This document shows positions 1 to 11,054 of a stretch of 64,000 nt of DNA, one piece after another (within the stretch, counting starts at the first letter, position 1; the number at the start of each line of letters is the position of its first letter). A model generated the notes under the pieces. That model saw only the letters and a program-made list of their open reading frames with translations, was not told the DNA's origin and did no database searches. The position numbers were made by a program, and so were the translations under genes. Source of the DNA: Rhynchopus sp. YZ270_cl-10 (taxonomy: Eukaryota; Euglenozoa; Diplonemea; Diplonemida; Diplonemidae); the NCBI GenBank assembly GCA_964035575.1, contig OZ037864.1:1240001-1304000 (forward strand), given 5' to 3'.

Positions 1-300
1 CTGCTTGGGTGCAACTTTACCAATTTTCTCTCTTTTATAGTTTTTCTGTTATGATGGACGCACAGGCTTCCTTGTAGGGGGCAGGTTTTGTTTGGGACGT
101 CAATTTCCAGAAAACGTTTAAAAAAAATTTTTTATTATGATTTGTGGCTGGTGTCGCGCTGCCTATTCGAGCTACCAAAGGTAAAGAGAGATTTGCCCAT
201 AGAGCACAAACGGGGCCATATTTCCCCCTCCACTCCAGTCCTTTTCGATGCGTTGTACTAGTGTGACCCATCTTTTTTTCCAAGTTTCTTTAAACAAAAC

Positions 301-329
301 AGTGCAGTTCATCTTCAGATGTCTACACT
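301..329 (+). repeat. family E hairpin element, copy 1
   Basis: Outer stem AGTGCAG (301-307) pairs with CTACACT (323-329) with one mismatch. The inner stem CATC (310-313) pairs with GATG (318-321). The inner stem differs in sequence from the other copies but still pairs. An A-run follows. Confidence 0.5.
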
Positions 330-954
330 AAAAAAAAAAATCTCAAGTATCCCACTCCCCCTTTTAGATATCACCATCATTTCTTTTGGGTTTTTTTTCA
401 TTTTCGTTTTCTTTTCATAGGTGACTGAGCAGAGGCTAATATTCATCTCAACTTTTTTTTTATATTCCTTTCCCACCTTGAAACACGTGGTGTGCCTGAG
501 GCCCATTCATCTTTCAAGGTTTCTTTAAGTAGTTTCGTCGTTCTTTGTTTTTTTTTTTGAATTTTGTAGGGCTTCATCATACGAAAACAGGGATGCTGCG
601 ATTTGCAACCAGGTGTCATAAGGGCCCTGGTGTTGTCTGGTTTTATGATGTATTCAATTGGTAGTTTATGTGTGTGTACAAACGAATGCACACTCATCTT
701 ACCAGTGCTCTTTGCTGTTTTGGTGTGGCTGGATGGGGGGTGCACAAAATACGCAAGAAGTGCGCAGGAAGTGCGAATACACCCCCCTTCAGTTACACCA
801 TTTTTGGATTTTTTTTTTTTTTTTTGTGCCCACCTGATAAGGCTTTTCCGTGTTTCAACTTCACTGTGTATTTTGTTTTCTCCCACAAAAATTTGGGAGA
901 AAGCCCTTTGGTCTGCGTGCGTGAAAAAACCATTTTGGGGGGGGTAGGGGGTTA

Positions 955-985
955 TAGTGGAGATGCTCCTCGGGTATCTGCACTC
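955..985 (+). repeat. family E hairpin element, copy 2
   Basis: TAGTGGAG at 955-962 faces CTGCACTC at 978-985. The inner pairing is TGCTC with GGGTA (G-U pairs allowed). This is the most degraded of the copies. Confidence 0.45.
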
Positions 986-1118
986 ATACCAAGTTTTCAG
1001 AAAAAAAGGGGGGGGAAACCCCCAAGGTGTTCTGTGTGTAGCATGTCCAAGCCCAACTCCCGCATTCTTCGAAAATTGCTTCAGAGAAAAAAGACTTTGG
1101 GGGGGGGGTAGGGGGTTA

Positions 1119-1149
1119 TAGTGGAGTCCATCCTTGGGTGTCTACACTA
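1119..1149 (+). repeat. family E hairpin element, copy 3
   Basis: TAGTGGAG (1119-1126) pairs with CTACACTA (1142-1149) with one G/A mismatch. The inner stem CATCC (1129-1133) pairs with GGGTG (1136-1140). It is followed by ATACAACCAAG and an A-run, the same tail as the copy at 61297. Confidence 0.6.
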
Positions 1150-1570
1150 ATACAACCAAGTTTTCAAAAAAAAGACAAAAGCCATCTCTGTCTGTTTGCT
1201 CAGATTGTTTCAGTTGGCTGGAGGTGTATTTGTCCTTTTTTTTTCCCCCCTAAACCCGTAAAACCCATTATGGGGTCTACGAGTATTGCAAATCACAGAC
1301 GAAGTCGGGTGAAGTTAAGGTTAATGAAAAAGGTAACACTTTTTGTCTGCTTCCAACGAGAATCTCGGCGAGCGGGTGAGGGAGGGAGGGAATGACGGGC
1401 CAGGTTAGGAGCAGGCTAAAAAAGGGGGGGTATCGAGGATACCAAATAAACCCAAACCTGATGTTTTATCCCTTTATTTGTGTTCAGGGATTTGTTCAAT
1501 GCCTCACACTGCGAGGCCAGGCTCATTTTGCGCACTTTTTTCTTTTTTCTTTTTTATTATTTTTTTTTTC

Positions 1571-1606
1571 AAGGTGGCTAAGGCACATGATGCTTAGGTT
1601 CATCTT
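1571..1606 (+). repeat. family A hairpin element
   Basis: The outer stem AAGGTGG (1571-1577) faces TCATCTT (1600-1606). The inner stem CTAAGGC (one bulged G) pairs with GCTTAG (1592-1597). A T-rich tract follows. Confidence 0.6.
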
Positions 1607-2357
1607 AACATATCTTTTTTCTTCTCTCTTCGGAGTGGAATTGCTGTCACAACACGCAAAAAAATTTTCGTTCCACGGTACGTCATCCTTCGAAGCGTTC
1701 CCACTCCATTAGTCTTGTTGTGACACATTCCCTCCCTCCCTCCCCCCCTGCCTGCATCCGTTGAGCACACTCATTAACTGAGTACTTTTGCATTATTTTT
1801 TTACGAGAGGGCTTTGTATTTCACGTCACCACCCCCCCTTTTTTGGAATCGAAGGTCAATAACCTAGGCGATTGTCGACACAAAAAAAAAAAAACACATA
1901 TTTCTTTGTAACTTTGCTGCCCTTGTTTTAATTACTCTTTTTGATAGTGTGGTCACATAGCTTCGTCTTTGGGGTGATTGGGCAGAACCAAGCCTGAACC
2001 GGCAATTTGTATGAGGCGCAATCGTATACAATGGGAGGCCATACGTTGGAGGAATATATGGCTTTTTTTTTGTGTACATCACCATACCCTATTCTGCCTG
2101 GCTTTTTGGAAAGGACAACGACTGATCTGCCCTTGCGAAGCACGATTTTGTTTTAAGGTGAAGTACTGTAAGGCTTTTGGCTCATCTTACCATTTTATTT
2201 TTGTCATTTTTTTTTCCTTCTTCTTTTGCCAGCATCTGTCTCATGTTCTCTGCAATAAGAGATCTTGAGATATGACCCCGTTTTTTTTTGTTGCCTTTTT
2301 GTGCGTTTTCACCGATATTCCGGCAAGGTGTTTGCACTTCCAACTGCTCTCTTTTTT

Positions 2358-2391
2358 AGGTGACTAAGCACGAGAGGCTTAGGATCATCTT
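2358..2391 (+). repeat. family A hairpin element
   Basis: Outer AGGTGA (2358-2363) pairs with TCATCT (2385-2390). Inner CTAAGC (2364-2369) pairs with GCTTAG (2377-2382), with loop ACGAGAG. The 3' side runs into TATAAACTTTTC and a T-run. It is practically identical to the copy at 7044. Confidence 0.65.
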
Positions 2392-4411
2392 ATAAACTTT
2401 TCTTTTTTTTTTTTTGTTGAGCCATCTTCGCTAAACTCCCTTTTGGCCAGGTCAGCCTGCCACTGCCTAAACTCCCCTTTCAGGCTAGCTTTTTAGTGCC
2501 TGCGTCTGCATCGGTGACGGTGAGGCATTTTGCACCTTTAACTTCTCTTGGTTAAGAGAGGGGGTGTTGACATTAGGGTTTTGCCACCCTACATTTTTTC
2601 CCCATCACAGGAAGTCCAAAAGAAGAGAAACGAAAATTCAAAAAAAATAAAATAAAATAAAATAAACCCCTACGCCAAAGCAGAAGGAACACGTTACAAT
2701 ACACATTTTTTTTAAAAATCGACCATCATTGATTTGTCAACACATTGTGAGGCAGGTGGGGACTTTTTCAACAAAAGGTGACAAAAAATAAATAAAAATA
2801 ATAAAAGCTACACACCGTTCCAATATAAGCATTTTTTTTTCCCCAGAAGAAATGAAACGATGAAAACACGTCTTTCCTTTTCCCACCCTCCCCCTTTTTT
2901 TTTCACCGGCTTTTTCCTCTCACCCTTTTTCCCGTTTTTATTTCTTCTTCCCCCTTTTTTTTGTCACGAAGGTGACTTTAGTGAGGGAGTATGGGGGAAT
3001 CTGTGGGTTCAATTTTTCAAAGCCTTTTTTTTTTTCTTATTCCTACGAAGCTTGCTAAGAGAAATAGTATTACCGGGGTACGGTCGCCAAATCATCCCTC
3101 AAACGGGAGGATTTTGTGCAATCAACGAAAACAACTTTACTTACGTACCCCAATTCTACTATTTTCATCATTCCCTTTTCAGACGCGTTCCGTGGGTGTC
3201 TTGAACCCCTCAACTTTGAGCTTCTCTTACCCCACCCCAAGGGTGGACTAAACACCAAGATTATGATCCTCTTACCAACTTTTCTGTTCTGTGCCTGCCT
3301 ACAGCTTATTCGGCAACTCTAAGGGGGTTTCAACAATACACGAAGTCGGTGTTTGCAATACTATATGTACACTGTCAACTTTCACCCTATTTCACAACCA
3401 ATTAAGCAAGGCGTAGGTTCATCTTACAAGCCTTTTAGATGTGTATCGAGAGGTACATTCGTCTTTCAAAAAATTCTTTTATGATTTGCTTCCGTGGTGT
3501 ACGGAAGCAAGGCCATTTTGTCCTCACCCCACCCCTGCGTAATAGCGACCCCTGGCACCTATTTGGGGTGTGACTCAATATGGTTGGGATGGTACAAAAA
3601 AAAAAATGCACCCAGTCTCCCAAAAAGAATACGCAAAAAGGCAAAATTAATGGCGTTATGGGAAGAGTACTTCCTTCGGGAAAAAAACGTGTTCAAAGCA
3701 TCGCACTTTTTTCTCTCTCTTTTTCTTTTTTTTTTTTTGAAATCCTCCATGTATTGTTTCTGTGGTTGTTCGATTTGGTTTCTTTGGTAGAGGGGCAAGG
3801 GGGCAAGGGGGTGTTTTGTTTGTGAAGAGGGCTTCGTTGTCTGTAAGTCCTTCATTTTCCCATGATATAGTCGGTCCAAATCATGAGAAGACAAAGGCTA
3901 GGTTCAAGGGGGAAAAAAAATTCTTTTTTTATTTTTCTCAGATGAATGTGCACAGTGCTACACAGCCATCTCTTTCTACCGTTCACTCTTTTTTTGGAGT
4001 CATTTCTACAATTCAATGACAGCTGCGGTGATACGTGAAAATGGCGGTGGGTATGGTGACGACAGAGACGTTAGGTTCCTGTTTCACCAAGCACCACTAC
4101 CCCCCACTTTCCCCCCCCCCCGAAAAAAAAAACTTTTTTTTATAGGAACAAAAAAGAAAAAAAAAACGGCTCTCATTAGTTTTGGTGGATTTATAATTTA
4201 TTCTCTCATCTTATATCATCCTCACTGAAACAGAGAAAAGTACACAATAAACGATTCTGTAGCAACGTTGTTCCCCGACATCCTGAATTCAACGGAAACC
4301 GACAGAAAATATCTGAGCGACATCTAGAGCTTTTGAACACTGATCGCAGCAACCCAAGACAAACGTGAACAATACCATTTCAACCCAAAACAGTACAGTG
4401 TCACATCCCGC

Positions 4412-6365
4412 ATGAAGCTTCCCTACGAGCTCCAAAGGGAGGCTCTCCTTTGGCTCCCTGGAGGCAAGGAGACCACCGAGCTACGCACTGTCTCAAAACA
4501 ATGGAACGGCATCCTCGAACGCCACGTCGCAGTGTGCTGTGTGCATAGGTATCTACAACACGCCCACCCCAGGAATTACCCCGAAAACAACCCTTTTTGC
4601 AAACCCTTATCTCTCCAGATCAGTCATACAACCTCGATGGGGGTAAAAACCCCTGAGTTTTGAAATGCCAAAAAATCCGCCATTACCCCTCTTTTTTCAG
4701 ATGTAAACCACGAAATGGATGTAGCACTACATAGGGTCCAGCCGGTCATTGTACCAAAGGTACACTGTTACACGAGAGGGCTTTGTATTTCAAGTCAGTT
4801 TTTTTCTCTCCCACCTATGTTTTTTTCCCCCTCGGGTGTTTATTTGCCTCACTCCTCCTGACTCTCAAATCTGTTTTTCTCTATTAAAATCTTCTTCTCA
4901 GATACGGCTCCAGGGAGATGGCGTGCTGTGTGGTGCATCTTCTGCAAAGCGATACTGTTGCGACACTGCTCTTTTCATTCGCAGCACGAAGTCGGGAGCT
5001 TGCCTCTGACAGCACCTCAGCGATTAGCCTCCTGGAAGACGTTGCGAAGCTCACTAAAGGCTCAATATGCACCTTCCCACACTGCTATCCAATGAAGCAT
5101 CCGTGCACACAGCAGGAAGGCTCGCACTTCGCGCTAAACCGACCTTCGGCAGACCAGATGGACGTCTACTCCCCGCAACTCATCTCCCCACACAGCACCC
5201 TACGCGAGCTGCAGTCCACCCGCTTCATAGTAACAGACAGAACAGAGCAAGAAGCCACCTCCGTGGAGGACTCCTTCCCAAGCTATATGCGGCTGCTTTT
5301 AAAATTTCAGGTTTGTATTTAAAATGTCCCATGTTAAATGAAATCCAACAGGTGAAACACCAAGAGCATGCGTTTGAGCATCTTGCACGTCTGCGTCTAT
5401 TACGAACCTACATAACCAACCTCGAAAACCGGGTGCACTGCAAGCTGAAGCTTCTTCTGGAGCAGGTTGGGCATATTTGTGTGACATACAAGGTGTTGTT
5501 GCTGCCTTATTTGGAGGAAAGCATTGTGGAGGGGATGGAGGTGAGACGGGTGGCCTTGCGGCTACAGTTGAGTCGCTATAAGCTGGTGCATGACCAGGTG
5601 GAGGCGCAGAAGGACGTTGTGAAGAGCGCACGGCGACCAGACGTGGCCAGCCTCGGCATGCGCGAGCTGGAGGAGTACGCAGCCTTCCTCTGCGGGGCAG
5701 ACGACTCTCTTGAAACCCACGTCGACACCTTCCGCACCCTCGACCACGTTGCCAAGGTGCTTCCCAGCACAGTGCAGACCAAACTCCCGCAACGTTGCCG
5801 ACTAGACGACTCTCCCACCCTCCTCGACAACGTGGTGACCAATGCGGAGCACAATACAGAGAAAGAGGAGAAAAAGGAGACAGGCGAGGGGAAGGGGCCA
5901 GAACCGCAGGTGCAGACAGCGGAAGAGGATGACCTATCCTCGCTCCCATTCGACGTCTCTGTTCAGCCCGCTGTGGTGGTCTTGAGGGTATGTTTATAAT
6001 TGGGGGAGTCTCTAAACAGAGAAAGAGTGAGGGAGGGGGTTGGGGTTATCCTGTAACGTTTTTGGTGTTGTCTGCGTATGCAGTGTTTAGTTGCGTTTCA
6101 TCCCAATCATCTACCAAAAAAAAACTAACTCTGACAGGAAATCATGTCTGTGTGTGCAGCACAGAGAGCGTTCCTCTACCAAAGCCTTGCACGGCATGGT
6201 CTCAAACGGATGGAAGAGTGTCGGGTCAGACTCGAGGCACAAAAGCGGGAACAGAAGCGCCAGCAAGAGCATCTCAAGCACCTCACAGCTGTTGCGGCGG
6301 CGATGGACGCGCTGTCCACAGCACCCGCAAACTCAGAGACATCTGCAGTCGCAACAGCGGAATAA
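4412..6365 (+). CDS. F-box-like protein with coiled-coil C-terminus, 4 exons
   Basis: Exons by reading frame are 4412-4548, 4902-5310, 5352-5987 and 6138-6365, giving 469 residues. The three introns are GT-AG (GTATCT, GTTTGT and GTATGT donors; the second is only 41 nt) and all junctions keep the frame. The N-terminus reads LPYELQREALLWLP, then a hydrophobic stretch and VSKQWNGIL. This matches the F-box pattern, so a role as an SCF ubiquitin-ligase substrate adaptor is an inference. The rest has no repeat type I recognise: a helical middle (about residues 180-300), an acidic E/K linker and a Q/E/R-rich helix at the end. The start is the first ATG in the frame. An augmin or other cytoskeletal coiled-coil protein is an alternative reading. 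The gene model is firmer than the function. Confidence 0.72.
4698..4797 (+). repeat. family C structured element, inside intron 1
   Basis: Shares with 12549, 14146 and 59196 the segments CCACGAAATGGATGTAG, GGTCCAGCCGGTCA and GAGGGCTTTGTATTTC. It contains the small hairpin GTACC-aaa-GGTAC. It lies within the first intron of the F-box-like gene. Confidence 0.5.
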
Positions 6366-7043
6366 GCAACCAGATTTGAACACCCAATAGTTGGTGTTTC
6401 GCAGTACATAACATTGCCAGATGATGGGAAAGTGGCGTGTTGGTAGAGATGCAAAGGGATTGTGCGTCGGGTGATGCAGTTGTCCGATTGCGATGGCAAA
6501 ACAGGGAGTTGTTCTTCCTGGGGTTGGTTTTGGGTGTTTGTTAATAGGGTGGGTGCATAAAAGAGCGACGCCTTCGCGTGGTATCGTGAAGAGCGCTAAT
6601 AGTTACCGTTCGCACCTTTTTTTTTTTTTTTGTATGTACCTGCGTACACCGCTCGTGATAACCGTATGCATGTCAATTACCCCGCTTTGCACTTTCAACT
6701 CTTTTTTTGGATTTGGGGTCTATGTATTCCGTTTCAGTTCCGTTGAATTTTTCATTTTTTTTTTTTGTACTTTCAACTTCTCTTTTTTGGTGACTAAGCA
6801 TGCCAGGCAGGCTCATCTCACTTTTTCTATATCTTTTTTGCGCCCGATCTTAGACTAAATAAAGACGGGGTTTGGGAGAGTCTTGCATGTCATCCCTTTC
6901 TTTACCCCTTTCTTGTGCCATAAATAACTCAGTTTTTTCTTCTTTTTTGAAAAATGATGTTTTCCCCACTTCGGACACCCCTTCCTTCTCCCCCACCATG
7001 TCCTGCATTATTCTAGACGATTATAGAGCTCTGGTTTTTTGTT

Positions 7044-7078
7044 AAGGTGACTAAGCACGAGAGGCTTAGGATCATCTT
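7044..7078 (+). repeat. family A hairpin element
   Basis: Outer AAGGTGA (7044-7050) pairs with TCATCTT (7072-7078), including one G-U pair. Inner CTAAGC (7051-7056) pairs with GCTTAG (7064-7069); the loop is ACGAGAG. This is the clearest example of the family. Confidence 0.7.
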
Positions 7079-7253
7079 ATAAACTTTTCTTTGTTATTTT
7101 CGGGTCACACCAAGGTACACTGTCAAGAGAGGGCTTTGTATTTCAAGTCTTTTTAGAGGGCCTGCGCCCGATGTACGGTGATGTGTTAAGCACTTTCAAC
7201 ATTCTGTTTTTGTTGAGGATGGTGACTAAGGTGACTAAGCACGAGAGGCCTTG

Positions 7254-7593
7254 GTTTTTTTTGAACATGATCCACTTTTATTTTTGCAATTTTGATTTTT
7301 TCATTCTTTTACAATGTAGGTTTCGAAAACTGTCTGGGCCTTGAGCGACAGCGGAACACTAACTACAAGTCCACAGAGGGTCATGCACTGATGAAGTCCA
7401 CCTCTGTTTACAACTAATGTATGCGTTTAGGACTGAAACATGGACTTGTGGTACAGATGTACCACCCTACAAAAACTTTTGAATATGCATATTTACAAAA
7501 AAACAAAAACAAAACAAAAAGGATCCAAAAATACAACAAAAAAGATTGATGAATAACCAATGTTCAAAACATTAAGTAATCTAATCAGACTAA
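7254..7593. repeat. left terminal direct repeat
   Basis: 340 bp from a G plus eight T to CAGACTAA. It is identical by eye to 8832-9171 with a constant offset of 1578 bp. Confidence 0.85.
7365..7449 (+). ncRNA. hammerhead-like RNA motif in left repeat
   Basis: Outer stem ACAAGTCCA (7365-7373) pairs with TGGACTTGT (7441-7449). Core CTGATGA (7388-7394) is followed by AGTCC, which pairs with GGACT (7430-7434), and then by GAAACA. CTGATGA-stem-GAAA is the hammerhead core (established for that family). A normal stem I and a clear cleavage triplet are not evident. CAGAGG (7374-7379) can also pair with CCTCTG (7401-7406), which would make a pseudoknot. Confidence 0.5.
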
Positions 7594-8831
7594 CCCCTGT
7601 GATACCGCGTCCTAGACGGTCTGTTGGTCGCAGCATTTTGTTTGCAACAAGCAGGCAGCCACATAAAACGTAGGAAGTGGCTTTTTTCTGCTTCCAGTAG
7701 TAATAAGACCATGGACGTTTTATATAGTTGAATAAAAATATAAAAAATATGTGTTCAACCTGGCGGACGAGCGGCTTAGAAACAGATACGCCAGTCCATG
7801 AATGCCAGAACATCAATCAAACTTTTCATTCAAAAGACTTTTTCCTTTTTTTATTTTTTGAAACAAAACACCGATGAAGGCGAACCTGCTGTTATCCAGT
7901 GAACGGGTTCCACGAAACAAAAAGTATTCATGTCTCGCTTCAGTGAACGCGGGGATTTTTGTCTCGCGTACTAATTACGTTGAGAATAACCACGAACAAA
8001 GTGTGCTGCAACATTTTTTGCGAAGAGGATATACCCGTACACCAAATATCCATTTTCACCTTTTTTTCCTTTTTTTACCTTTTTTTACGGTCAGCCCGGA
8101 TAATACCGCTACATACTTGGGGAAAGATGTACAGGCTGTACCCCGAATAACTTTTGTGTACCTTCAGCAACACAAAAAGCGCAAAAATAAGATACACTCA
8201 TTTTTCTAAGCTTAGCCTGACATGTGGCAAACAAGAAAACATTGCAACAAGTTGGCGACTATTAAATATCACCAACATGCACCTTTGTTCATCCAAGATA
8301 AAAAAAACAAAAGAAACAAACAGATGTAAGCAATCAAGACAGCGCTTCTGCATAACAAATGATAGAGTCGATGTCGATAGCTAACTTTTATTTTTTACTT
8401 CGTGCCTGATAGACAAGCAATGGCGAGTATGGGCAGCCAACCCATTCCGACCAAGGGCAAGCTTGGGCGATGAACCCATTAAGACCCACAGGGCGAGCCG
8501 GGATATATACCCGAGCCGACCCTGCCCCCAACCCCCAACCCCCTGCCGAGCCGAGCCGAGCCGAGCGAGTGTGCCGAGCCGAGCCGAGCAGAAAAGACTT
8601 GATCAACCAGAGTTACAAAGTTTCTTCATAAAAAAAGCTAAAAAAATGGTTGAAGATTAAAATCTACTAACAACCTGCAAACCACCTGTGTCACTATTAT
8701 GCTGACTATCGACCCACGTGGCGAGTCAGTAGTGGCGTTATATTTGACCTTTTTTTAACAAAGTACCCTGCTATATGCAGAGTAACTGCCTTGGATGAGG
8801 TGAGCTACGATCATCCGAAAATATAAAACAA

Positions 8832-9171
8832 GTTTTTTTTGAACATGATCCACTTTTATTTTTGCAATTTTGATTTTTTCATTCTTTTACAATGTAGGTT
8901 TCGAAAACTGTCTGGGCCTTGAGCGACAGCGGAACACTAACTACAAGTCCACAGAGGGTCATGCACTGATGAAGTCCACCTCTGTTTACAACTAATGTAT
9001 GCGTTTAGGACTGAAACATGGACTTGTGGTACAGATGTACCACCCTACAAAAACTTTTGAATATGCATATTTACAAAAAAACAAAAACAAAACAAAAAGG
9101 ATCCAAAAATACAACAAAAAAGATTGATGAATAACCAATGTTCAAAACATTAAGTAATCTAATCAGACTAA
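8832..9171. repeat. right terminal direct repeat
   Basis: Second copy of the 340-bp repeat. Its right edge runs directly into the duplicated family A sequence. Confidence 0.85.
8943..9027 (+). ncRNA. hammerhead-like RNA motif in right repeat
   Basis: Same motif as 7365-7449: outer stem 8943-8951 with 9019-9027, CTGATGA at 8966-8972, stem AGTCC (8973-8977) with GGACT (9008-9012). Confidence 0.5.
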
Positions 9172-9355
9172 GCACGAGAGGCCTTGGTTCATCTCACAAA
9201 CCTTTCTTTTTTGTGCTCTCTGCCCCACATCACATTGCTTCAAACACTATAGGTCTCGGATCTGATACCTTTAACAAAAAAAAAGCAATATATTTGTTTC
9301 CCTACCCCACACCCCCACTTTCACCCCTTTCTCCCTAGGCACCCTCCCACACATT

Positions 9356-11054
9356 ATGGACCCAGAAGCGGAGCCGGAGGTCCAAGACCAGGAGGAATGT
9401 CCACCTGAGGTATAGCCCCCCGCATCGAATCCTCCCTCCTCTACTCACTCTTTTTTTTTTGCTTTTTTTGTACTCCATATTTGGGGTCGAAGAAATTTTC
9501 CAAATTGCTCCAAAAATTCCTACGCTATTCAATTTATATGGACATTATTTAACCACCTTACAGACGGAGTCACCCCCGCTTTCTGCGGAACAACTCGCAG
9601 CGTTGCAGGAGGAGTACACCGCACTCACTGCAGCGCACAACGCGACTCTGCAGGAGATGGACAGCGTGGCGAGACGGCTGCACGCAAGCGAGATGACGCT
9701 GGTGGACCTCGTCGTGCGTGGGAAGGAGGACACCGACGACACAGCATCTGTTGTGGAGCGGGCCGAACGGCGGGCAGCCACGGCAGAAGTAGAGCTGGCA
9801 CATCTAGAGCAAGAACTGCACCATCTACAGGAGGAAACACTAGAGGTTTCTCACGAGGTGCGCATGGAAGAAGCACGTCTCCTCTCTGCATCAAGCCTGC
9901 TCGCACGCCTCGAAAAGCGTCGTGCAGAGGACCCTGCAGCAACACCTGCCTCAGACACACTGGATACATACTGCGACAGCGAGGTGCGCCTACGTGGACT
10001 AGAAGACTCTCTTCTCTCCGTCGACGAACTCATTGCGGATCGTGCCAAGGCGTTGGAAAAGCTGCGTGACGCTCACTGTTCTCTCACGGAAATGACGAAG
10101 GTGACCTGCGACAATGCGTTTGAAGAGCTGGTTCAGTCAAAAAAATTTGGGGAAAGCCTTCAACGTACGTTGTCCAAGCTGGGTTTGAGGAGGGGCGATG
10201 TGCAGGCGCGGCATGACCGTCTGCAGAAGCGTGTTTCGTGCTCTGCTGAATCGCAGGCAGATTTGGAGGCAGAAAAGTCTCTGTTAGAAGAAACGTTGCG
10301 AAGGAATGAGTCACTTAACAGAGTTGCCGAAAACGAATTGAAGCTGTACGTCAACGAGCTTATCGGGGAGGACCATTCAGAGCTCCGCTTTGAAATGCTC
10401 GAGACCACAATGAACGCTTTGAAAGGTGTTTCCGTTAACATTGCAAACGACTTCTTCTTCATCGGCGAGGTTCACACAGAGTATGCACCAACCTCCACTG
10501 GCACACACCCTGTACACGGGGAGGCGATGCTTATTGCCTTTAGCAACCCCATCAATGGAATGGAAAGTGCATTTAGCTTTGTACGTGACTATGTCTCTTC
10601 GGCTCATGGAAAGCAGCGTGGATCGGATAGGTGGACTCTTGACTATTCTCTCGAGCCGACGTATGATGAAGTGGAGAACCTTCTGACAGCGTTGAAGCAG
10701 CTGTCCATCTGCTATGATATGCTGCCGCAAACAGTGAGGATGTGTCTCCAGCTCTCCCGTGCTATAGTGCGCAACTCAGAAAATCTTTTGCATCTGGCAA
10801 AGATTTGCACCTCAAAATACGCTGAAGCAAAAGAGACCCGCGCCCTCCGAGACGCAGAACTCAAGCTCGAAAAGGAAGAACGCATCCGCAAAGCGATAGC
10901 CCCAAAGCTCCCCACCCCTCTTCAGTCAGCAGGCCCACCCCAACGAAAGGCAAGGGTGAAAGTATCGGTTCGTCCTGGAAGTGCTGGGAGTTTTGGAGGG
11001 TTGGGAGGAGGAGGAGGTTCTGGGTCAGGAGGCCCTGCATATATCTTCGGGTGA
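9356..11054 (+). CDS. long coiled-coil protein, 2 exons
   Basis: Exon 1 (9356-9409) codes for 18 acidic residues starting at the first ATG. The intron 9410-9563 has a GTATAG donor and TTACAG acceptor in phase 0. Exon 2 runs to 11054, giving 514 residues. Residues from about 25 to 330 are rich in E, L, A and R with heptad-like spacing, as in a long coiled coil. A more globular stretch follows (about residues 330-440, containing PINGMESAF and LEPTYDEVENLL). The end is a K/E helix, then a basic linker and a Gly-rich tail. No catalytic motif is visible. A structural role, for example in cytoskeleton, kinetochore or cilium, is only an inference from the coiled coil. The reading frame is long, GC-richer than its surroundings, and clearly coding. 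Confidence 0.8.

Larger units (their letters stand above)
1..4411. other. non-coding region, hairpin elements and T-tracts
   Basis: No convincing gene was found. The stretch is dominated by T and A runs and short open frames with low-complexity translations. It holds three family E hairpins (301-329, 955-985, 1119-1149), two family A hairpins (1571-1606, 2358-2391), a weaker A-like copy near 417, a family D segment near 2499-2560 and a B-like hairpin near 3437. An A4T-type simple repeat lies near 2645-2665. Confidence 0.6.
7254..9171. mobile_element. retrozyme-like element with 340-bp terminal direct repeats
   Basis: Terminal repeats 7254-7593 and 8832-9171 read as identical. The internal part (7594-8831) has no recognisable gene. 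A 22-bp segment of a family A hairpin (7233-7254) is repeated at 9166-9187, which looks like a target duplication with a few bases of overlap. Each terminal repeat contains a hammerhead-like core inside a long outer stem. Size, missing coding capacity, terminal repeats and embedded ribozyme-like motif fit a retrozyme or other small non-autonomous LTR-like element. Identical ends suggest a recent insertion. A local duplication is the alternative. Confidence 0.5.
6366..9355. other. non-coding region with hairpins and a terminal-repeat element
   Basis: No gene supported. It contains a degenerate A-type hairpin near 6786, a good one at 7044-7078, family C/D fragments at 7110-7190, and the terminal-direct-repeat element at 7254-9171. 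A GAGCC-type short repeat lies at about 8540-8595. Confidence 0.6.

Noticed and set aside
5299-5949. 216-codon minus-strand frame
   Set aside because: Shadow of the F-box-like gene's third exon; Pro/Arg-rich translation without features.
8535-8595. GAGCC repeats as a CRISPR-like or coding repeat
   Set aside because: Units are about 5 bp without spacers; simple low-complexity sequence.
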